Assembly (NCBI GenBank): GCA_031761405.1
Contig: JASEVX010000006.1
Location: forward strand, 30,746,117 to 30,810,116
Direction of reading: 5' to 3'
Source of the DNA: Serripes groenlandicus
Lineage: Eukaryota; Mollusca; Bivalvia; Cardiida; Cardiidae
Length of the DNA stretch: 64,000 nucleotides
The first letter of the stretch is position 1; each line of letters begins with the position of its first letter. Position numbers and translations under genes: made by a program. Positions 57,215 through 64,000 of this stretch are shown here, in pieces. Below the pieces are notes generated by a model. The model made no database searches, had not been told where the DNA came from, and saw nothing but the letters and a program-made list of their open reading frames with translations.

Positions 57215-57811
57215 GTCGTCATCGTCGTAAATGTCGGTCCTAGTCTTAACTATTTCCCGCATACAACAAATCTGCAGTATTATAGTTAGATCACGGCGAC
57301 CGGTCTTCTAAATCATTTCTCACATGCACACGCATTTTGACGCAATAGCAGCCGACGACTTTTGAAAACATTGTGGCCAAAGGTGAAATTGCTCATGATG
57401 AGCAATTTCTCCTTTGGCCTTAATGTTTTCAACTTCTTTCAGTAATTATACGTACACTTATAGAGATTTTCCATAGTTTTGAGTAGAAACTTTCAAAGTC
57501 GTCTGCTGCATATTTGCTGTATGTGGGAAAGGTTAACGATGTGTTTTTTTGGACTTCTCGCACCAGCAGTCATCAATTAAATGGTTGACTTTCCCCTTTA
57601 CTTTGACTTTTAAGCCCGTTGTTGACAGGCGAATGACGGTGACTTTTGTCAAATATAGGAAAGAGAGAATGGCCAGTCCAGGGGTTCGAGTAAATGTTAA
57701 GGACGGATTGTTAAATGCACAGGACCAAACGCGGTACAATACGACATTGAAGATAGAATGAATAGCCGAGTCTCGTTTGATTAATGTCCTGACGGATTGC
57801 CTTAACCCTTA

Positions 57812-57864
57812 CCCCCCCCCCCCCCCCCCCCCCCCCACCCCCACCCCCCCCCCCCCCCCCCCCC
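57812..57864. repeat. Poly-C tract inside a MITE
   Basis: About 50 C with two interrupting A; likely length-variable and error-prone in assembly. It enlarges the terminal CCC of a family 1 MITE that starts TTAACCC at 57802. Confidence 0.9.
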
Positions 57865-58549
57865 TTTACCACATTCGGAACTGTTTTGAGGCATCGTCAT
57901 TCATCAGGCGACTTTTGAAAACATTGTGGCAAAAGGACAAATTGCTCATAATGATCAATTTCTCGTTTTGCCAGAATGATTCAACTGTTTTCAATAAAAT
58001 TTACTTTCATCTATATAACATGTTCATAGTTTTGCTCGAATCTGTCTGCAGCAGATATGTTGTATGAGGGAACTGGGGTTGAATAAGCTAATTACTAAAC
58101 GCTGTACCACAAGAAAGACTTAGTAAATGTTAACCCAAGGTTGTTAAATGCACATAACAAAAAATAGTGAACAACCTCTAACAGATCAACGTATGCATAG
58201 TGCTTTTGGCGTTTTGTAATTTGTGTTGAACATTTTTCTACAAATCCACAGCAGACGTCTTTGAAAATATCTCGGCAAAATGTGAAATATTTCTTTATTG
58301 GAAAGTTTGATTATTGTAAAGAGTAGAAAACATTGTGACAAAAGGAGAAATTGTCCTTCTTCTTCTTTAGTCAGAATGATTTCATAAGTCGTCTGCTGCA
58401 GAGGTGTCTTCATGGGGGAAAGGGTTAAAGAAACCATACCAATGATATATATAATACAATAGGTATTCGAATGTTGACAGCCGGCAAACACTCCAGGAAA
58501 CCATCAGGAAATTTGACCCGCGTCAAACGTAGACCAACTTACCACATTT

Positions 58550-58805
58550 GAGTCGTTCCACGAGTAAACCAGCATTATGATCTCTGCGTAATGTATCGAC
58601 CCAGATCAGCCTGCACAGTCCACGCAGGATAATCCGGGCCGACATATTCCGTCCCAGGGGGACAGAGGTATAGAGTAATGATTCCTGAAACAGAAAATCT
58701 ATAGGAGGCGAAAAGTGTCTGTTAAGCCTGTGCGGCATGCCTAGGCTGATCCGGGTCGATACTTTACGCAGAGTCCACAATGTTGGTTTTCCCGTGGAAC
58801 GGCTT
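58550..58805. repeat. Foldback repeat, family 2 (right arm)
   Basis: Partner of 46393-46646. The arms GTCGTTCCACGAGTAAACCA / TGGTTTTCCCGTGGAACGGC are well kept. Confidence 0.8.
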
Positions 58806-58966
58806 ATTTTGCGACGATCAAAGATCGATATCAGTATGTGCTTCAACGCAAGCTCATCAGGATCGTGTCTGTTCACTATCTCATCACGCAATCATCATGG
58901 GATCTTCGGGAGAAAGCTGCGACCAAATAGTCGGCAATATAAGTATGTAACTAAAGACTAACTCTC

Positions 58967-59200
58967 TTAACATTATCGCACGTACAACAAATAAATCTGC
59001 CGCAAACGACTTTACAAACGCTTCAGGCAAAATATTGAAAACTTTTATAAGTGAAGGCGTAATTAATTGATAGAGTTGAAACCATTGGCGCAAAACGAGA
59101 AATTGCTCATTAAAATCAATTTCCTCCTTTGCGACAATGTTTTTAAAAATTCGTTTGCTGCATATGCGTCAAAATGCATCTACATGAGGGAAAGGGTTAA
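58967..59200. mobile_element. TTAA MITE, family 1 (right arm)
   Basis: TTAACATTATCGCACGTACA ... ATGAGGGAAAGGGTTAA; partner of 45997-46230. Confidence 0.78.
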
Positions 59201-59805
59201 CCCTTTGATTTTGTGAAGCTTTGTGTGACATCTGTGCAACCATTTTATATCGTTAGGTAGGCCTCTATACTGTTGTCTGCTTATCTCAATTCAGTTATTT
59301 TGATATTCCTAAAACTGACTATGGACTCTTCCAAAATACAAAGCTGCACAAGTCCATTTTTAAAATTCAGCATTGAAAGGGTAACGTTCGAAAAACGGAC
59401 GAATGTCATCTTTTATATAAATGGCTCTTGTTAAATCTGGGGTTTTGCAAATCTCATTTGAATCAGACCAAAACATTCCGCTATACGTATATTGGATATG
59501 ACTACCCCTCATAAACGGTCGTCTCGAATTGACCTCATAAGCTTGAGTACTTATAAGCACGTGCTTGGTTTGTATATCCAATGCAGTCGCACGATACCAC
59601 AAGCGCCCGGGCTATACAATCGAAGCACTTTACAATTATTGCTTCTCTAAATTGTTTTATTCATGTGGTATGGATCATCTAACCTCTTTACACCGTAAGA
59701 TTTGGTAAGCGACAATTTGATTGGAAGACGCAAAGGTCATCAGATCTATATACGTGCGAGCCATGTTTGGATCTGGTTTTAATGAGATTGAGGTGTTGCA
59801 TAACA

Positions 59806-60036
59806 TTAACCCTTTCCCTCATATAGACGCTTTCTGACGCCTCTGCAGCAGACGGCTTTTTGAAAACATAGTGACAAAAGAAGAAATTGCACAAAACGTG
59901 CAATTTCTCCTTTTGCCACAATGTTTTCCACTTTTTGTCATAGGTTATCCATTCAATTATGGAGGTTTTTCTATGTTTTGACAAAATACGTTCAAAGTCG
60001 TCTGCTGCAGAATTGTTGTATGAGATAAAGGGTTAA
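59806..60036. mobile_element. TTAA MITE, family 1 (right arm)
   Basis: TTAACCCTTTCCCTCATATA ... GAGATAAAGGGTTAA; keeps the central hairpin that its partner at 45172-45383 has lost. Confidence 0.83.
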
Positions 60037-60463
60037 GATGTGAACGAATGGAACTGGTGGGCTACACTTCTAGTCGTGAGTCAGGCGTACCATCAATGAC
60101 TCGTCGAATGTATAGGATATGTCACGGTCGGGCCCGCTTCACTGTTCGCAACGAGGCTCTATTTCCCACTCACGCGTCTTCTATATAGAGGATCTTACAT
60201 GAGTGCTTATTTGATATTGTTTTTATGAAACGAGTCGACTGAAATAATATGACGCGAGGCTTTGCCGAGAGTCATATTCGTTTCAGTCGACGAGTTTCAC
60301 AAAAACAATATCAAATCAGCACGAATGTAAGATTCTATTTATCACATAACACCATAAAAAGATTGTTTTCAATCTTTGAATCCATCTTTCTTCGCCCTCA
60401 TATGAAAAGTGACCCAAGATCACCCCGAAGTTCTAATGCATACTTCCACTGTAAAAAATAGTC

Positions 60464-60469
60464 CCTATC
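60464..60469. other. Empty target site of the small Polinton
   Basis: CCTATC (GATAGG on the other strand) within GTCCCTATCAATAACCTTTT. The left arm has the same flanks split by the 2776-bp element plus the second GATAGG. Confidence 0.9.
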
Positions 60470-60626
60470 AATAACCTTTTGATTTTATACAAAATTAGCA
60501 ACAAGGCACTTATAACATTTCATTTATCGAGATTTATTCTCTTTAAACAATATTTTTAATAAATGCCGAAATTCAGAACAATTGTAAACAATATGCTGTC
60601 ATTTAAAGTGACGTCACACTGGAGTG

Positions 60627-62743
60627 ACGTCACGTACGTGCTGTGAGTCGGCTATTTATGTAACTAGTTACATGTGATATTTATGTCACTGCTTTATGTC
60701 ACTCCTGGAGTGCAAGTTATGTGATAAATACCCATATTTACGCGGAGTCAATATGTTTTAAGTGTCATTTCATAATTTGTTTACGTCTACGTTTAAACCC
60801 ATTCAACTAAATATATCCAAAAAATTACCATAAATTAAGTGAAGAAACACTTACCGATAATTTTGTAAGTTAAATTGCCCGTAACCTCTCAGAATAAGAC
60901 GCGTTTTACACATCTGCTGAAAACGTTGAGATAAAGCGAGAAATATAGTAATTTATCATTTATCCACAATGTTTACAACTCGATCCTATAAAAAAAGTTA
61001 TTTCTTTTAACCATTTTCCACATACAACAAATCTGGAGCAGATGACTTTGAAATCATATTGACAACAACGTGAAACATCTCCATAAATAAGTCAGTAAGT
61101 AAGTAAATTAGTTATTAATAGAGGGTAACCCACTTGGTTATAAATATCAATCTTCCCTGTGGCCCTCAGTGATTGTTTAATTATAAAAAAGAGTTGAAAA
61201 CATTGTGGCAAAAGGAGAAATTGCTCGTTTTGAGCAATTTCTTCTTTTGCCACAATGTTTTCGAAAGTCGTCTGCTGCAGAAGCGTCATAGTGCGTCTAC
61301 ATGTGGGAAAGGGTTAAAGAGATTGTCCCAAGGCGTTTCCAAAGACGGTTGCTGCATATGTGTTGTATGTGGAGACGGGGTTAAACCTGCTTGCGACATA
61401 TATTAGTCGCCGGGCAGACGCCCGCGACTTATATTTTTAATAGCTTTTCGGAAATGACATGGAAGGACAAGTTATTATTAGAAAAGAACAAATTTAAATG
61501 TCTTGAATATATTACAATTGCGGTTGTTTAAAAACACTAAGTTATGACACATCTAAAATGAAATAAATATTCCGATGTTTTAAGTATTTGCAGTTTCTTT
61601 ATTTTGACTCGCATTTATGTTTTTTCTGTTATTTACGAAGTTAAATGAGTAATAATGCGCCTCCCTATTAGACTGGCAGCAGACTATACATAATATGTCA
61701 AAATCGGGACAAAATCACGTCGAATTCTCCTTTGTTTAGTCAAATAAAGTCATTTTCCCTTTTTAGTAGTTGTTCCACATTACTGAACTTTCTTTTCCAA
61801 ATTAAAAGACACGCATTGATTTGTGTAGCTCGCATAAAACGTTATTGTATAAATGTTTTAAATAGTAAAATGTATTGACTGTTTCTTGCACAAATGTTTT
61901 AAATAGTAAAATGTATTGACCGTTTCTTTTACTGCTAATAAGAAAAAAGGCGTAAGTGACGTAACAGGAATGTAAATTAAAAAATGAAATCACTTATTAA
62001 ATATGATTATTATCTAATATATATATAAAAATATATATATATTAAGTGCATTTATTTTAATAGTATATCAAAAATCAATCAGACATCAATCATATTTATT
62101 AAGTTATTTTATTTTTTGATTTACATTTCCTACATTCCCGATCCGTCACATACACAAAAAAAGGGTGTAGTAGCAGCTTGCTCTCTGATTGGCTAGTTAG
62201 GCCTTTGTTTTTTTTAAATTAACTTTGGATCTTTTGATTCACCACAAAGACTTAAATCATTTTATTAAACACAAAATATATTTTTCATATAACAGATAAT
62301 ATAGAATGCTTTTATTTTCTCGAATGCAGTTGAATGAATCATGCACTAGAGCTTTGTCTGATTTTGTATTAATTTTCTTCGATGTCACAACGACTCGATC
62401 TTGACACGAGGTGAACATTTCGAAAGATGCCCACATCCTAATATTACACACTAAAATAATAAGATATAGGTGGTATTAAATGTTTATTTGGCTTGAAACA
62501 AATTAAGAAAAGAACAAACTCTGATAAACAATAATTTTAGCATTAAAGTAAATCGGTCCGTTCGCACCCAATTAATTTCATACTTGCCACCATTTACATT
62601 TTAATGGGACTCGTAGCTGGCATTCCTCTAGAGCCATACATATAGTATATAGATTTAAATAGCATTTTACTGCATGTAGATTTAAATCCAAAACTGTATT
62701 TGTGTGTGGTTTTATTGACAAATACCAAAAAAAAAAAATTCTG
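60627..62743. repeat. ~2.1-kb insertion specific to the right arm
   Basis: Arm homology stops after CACACTGGAGTG (60626) and resumes at CCAAATGTAAACCTGG (62744); the left arm joins these with only TACA between. The insertion contains a family 1 MITE (61007-61317) and the TTAGTCGCCGGGCAG element (from 61403). No open frame of note. Boundaries lack an obvious target duplication. Confidence 0.75.
61007..61317. mobile_element. TTAA MITE, family 1, with ~80-bp inner insertion
   Basis: TTAACCATTTTCCACATACA ... TGTGGGAAAGGGTTAA; a non-family stretch (about 61085-61175) containing (AGTA)n sits in the left half. Confidence 0.75.
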
Positions 62744-64000
62744 ACCAAATGTAAACCTGGAATATGTATGTGGAATTTCAAAAGTCTTTCAAGTAGTTCT
62801 TAGTGAAAACATTATGTGAATGTTTAGACTAATGAAAGTCAAGAATGTATGTGTGTTAAAAAATAAATTAATGAAGTCTTTTCCTGCGACAATGATGCCT
62901 TGCATCAACTTTCTTTTGTTTCTATTGATACAGGTATATATGTATGTATCACTGTATTTGCCTTGCACTTTACATGGTGAAAGTTGACCCATTTCGACAA
63001 CTTTCTTATTGGATTGTTATGCTGTTCCAACACTAGTTCAGTTATATCGCGGCGATAGTTAACGTATTCATGCTCCCTGTACAGATAAACCAGTTCTAGG
63101 CTAGGAAATGTGCCTTGGCCAAGGGCTGTCCACCATGATCCCCACGACTGAGGATCAAACCCGGGCGCCCGTTTTCAAATTTCCGACGCTAAACAATCGG
63201 TTACGGTCGGATCTGTTATTTCGACAATAAATAAAATAACCATAATAAACGATTAACACTTTAAGTGCCGTATTTTCTAAAGTAGATTATTCCACGTTCA
63301 TTGAAAAGCAGGCGACTTCATTTTATTATGTGACTTTCAATTGACTGTTTTTCAACATTTATTTCGGAAATAGTTTTGGACCATGTTTTACTTACTTTGT
63401 TGTCACTATAAGCAATATTTGCAAAAGTTTTAACATTTCAACAGTGTTGATCTCCATCTGGAGTTCAGCACCTTTAATACTAATGTATGGGCATTGTAAT
63501 TTACGCTAAAATAACAGTTGATGCTATAAAGGCTTTATCGTCTTTTATATATCCCTTGTTTCAAGGACAAAACCGGTGAAATTTACTAGTCATACAACTT
63601 TTACACTGGCATCATTTGACATTATTTCAAAATGAATATGAATCAATTGCTGATACATTATGACCTGGATCCAGTTCCATCAACCTTACCTAGTGCTTAA
63701 GTAATACTTCAATAATTAAAAGCAAAATTCATCAGTTTTGTATTCCTAATAAAAATGTCAAAATAGTTCATTTCTTAACAAGTATTGTTAGTCAGTAAGG
63801 TAACTATTTATGTCAAGTTAGTCATTTACTTAAATACATTTAACCCTTCATATGTTACAAAATACAAGGGGGATTAAGTATTTACGTGTTACTTAGCGCT
63901 AAGTCATGTTGATGGAACTGTACCTGGTCATATTTCAAGCGTTTTCCTTTAATTTTGTATTGTAAATATGTAAGTAAGTAAGTAAGTAAGTAAGTAAATT

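Larger units (their letters stand above)
55069..64000 (-). repeat. Right arm of the giant inverted repeat
   Basis: Reverse complement of 40546-50022 apart from substitutions and insertions; runs to the last base of the window, so its true outer limit is unknown. Arm-specific insertions are at 57001-57214 and 60627-62743. Confidence 0.93.

Overview
The window looks like non-coding, repeat-dense DNA of a bivalve mollusc. It is AT-rich, with short intron-flanked exons and many dispersed foldback and tRNA-derived repeats of a kind seen in clam and mussel genomes. Organism assignment is inference from repeat style; no mitochondrial or rRNA marker is present.

Region 1 (787-14524, resuming at 27048-27701) is a large Polinton/Maverick element, the virus-like self-synthesising DNA transposons. 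On the minus strand it carries the expected core in a decayed state: protein-primed DNA polymerase B (8580-13098), packaging ATPase (7529-8356), two small structural-type proteins, integrase with a C-terminal chromodomain (5679-6812), a capsid protein remnant (4721-5646) and an adenovirus-type protease (4284-4724). On the plus strand, converging on the protease, is an accessory cassette: a 94-aa unknown, a tandem PC4-type ssDNA-binding/coactivator protein, a single-BIR (IAP-like) protein, a small membrane protein and a two-repeat TATA-binding-protein (TBP)-like gene with one in-frame stop. TATA-box-like elements sit 25-80 bp upstream of most of the genes. An element-encoded TBP and PC4 alongside TATA promoters is the most interesting signal in the window.

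Region 2 (14525-27047) is a 12.5-kb insertion with 'GGCCCGTATTCACC' terminal inverted repeats and a 3-bp duplication (CGG). It landed inside the right terminal inverted repeat of the Polinton and contains further nested repeats, with no recognisable transposase.

Region 3 (27702-40545) is intergenic DNA made of TTAA-flanked foldback MITEs, SINEs and minisatellites, with no supported gene.

Region 4 (40546-64000) is a huge inverted repeat. Its arms (40546-50022 and 55069-64000, the second running off the window) flank a spacer holding a 200-N assembly gap and long CT microsatellites. Each arm carries the same exon of an SLC7-type amino-acid transporter (48931-49056 plus; 55631-55756 minus), and the next exon follows at 54766-54867 on the minus strand. 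The arms differ by discrete insertions. The left arm has a 2.78-kb deletion-derivative Polinton (41962-44737) with an exact 6-bp GATAGG duplication, while the right arm preserves the uninterrupted site. The right arm has a 213-bp TTAA MITE and a ~2.1-kb insertion that the left lacks. The arms are therefore either an old palindrome or two haplotypes joined head-to-head by the assembler.
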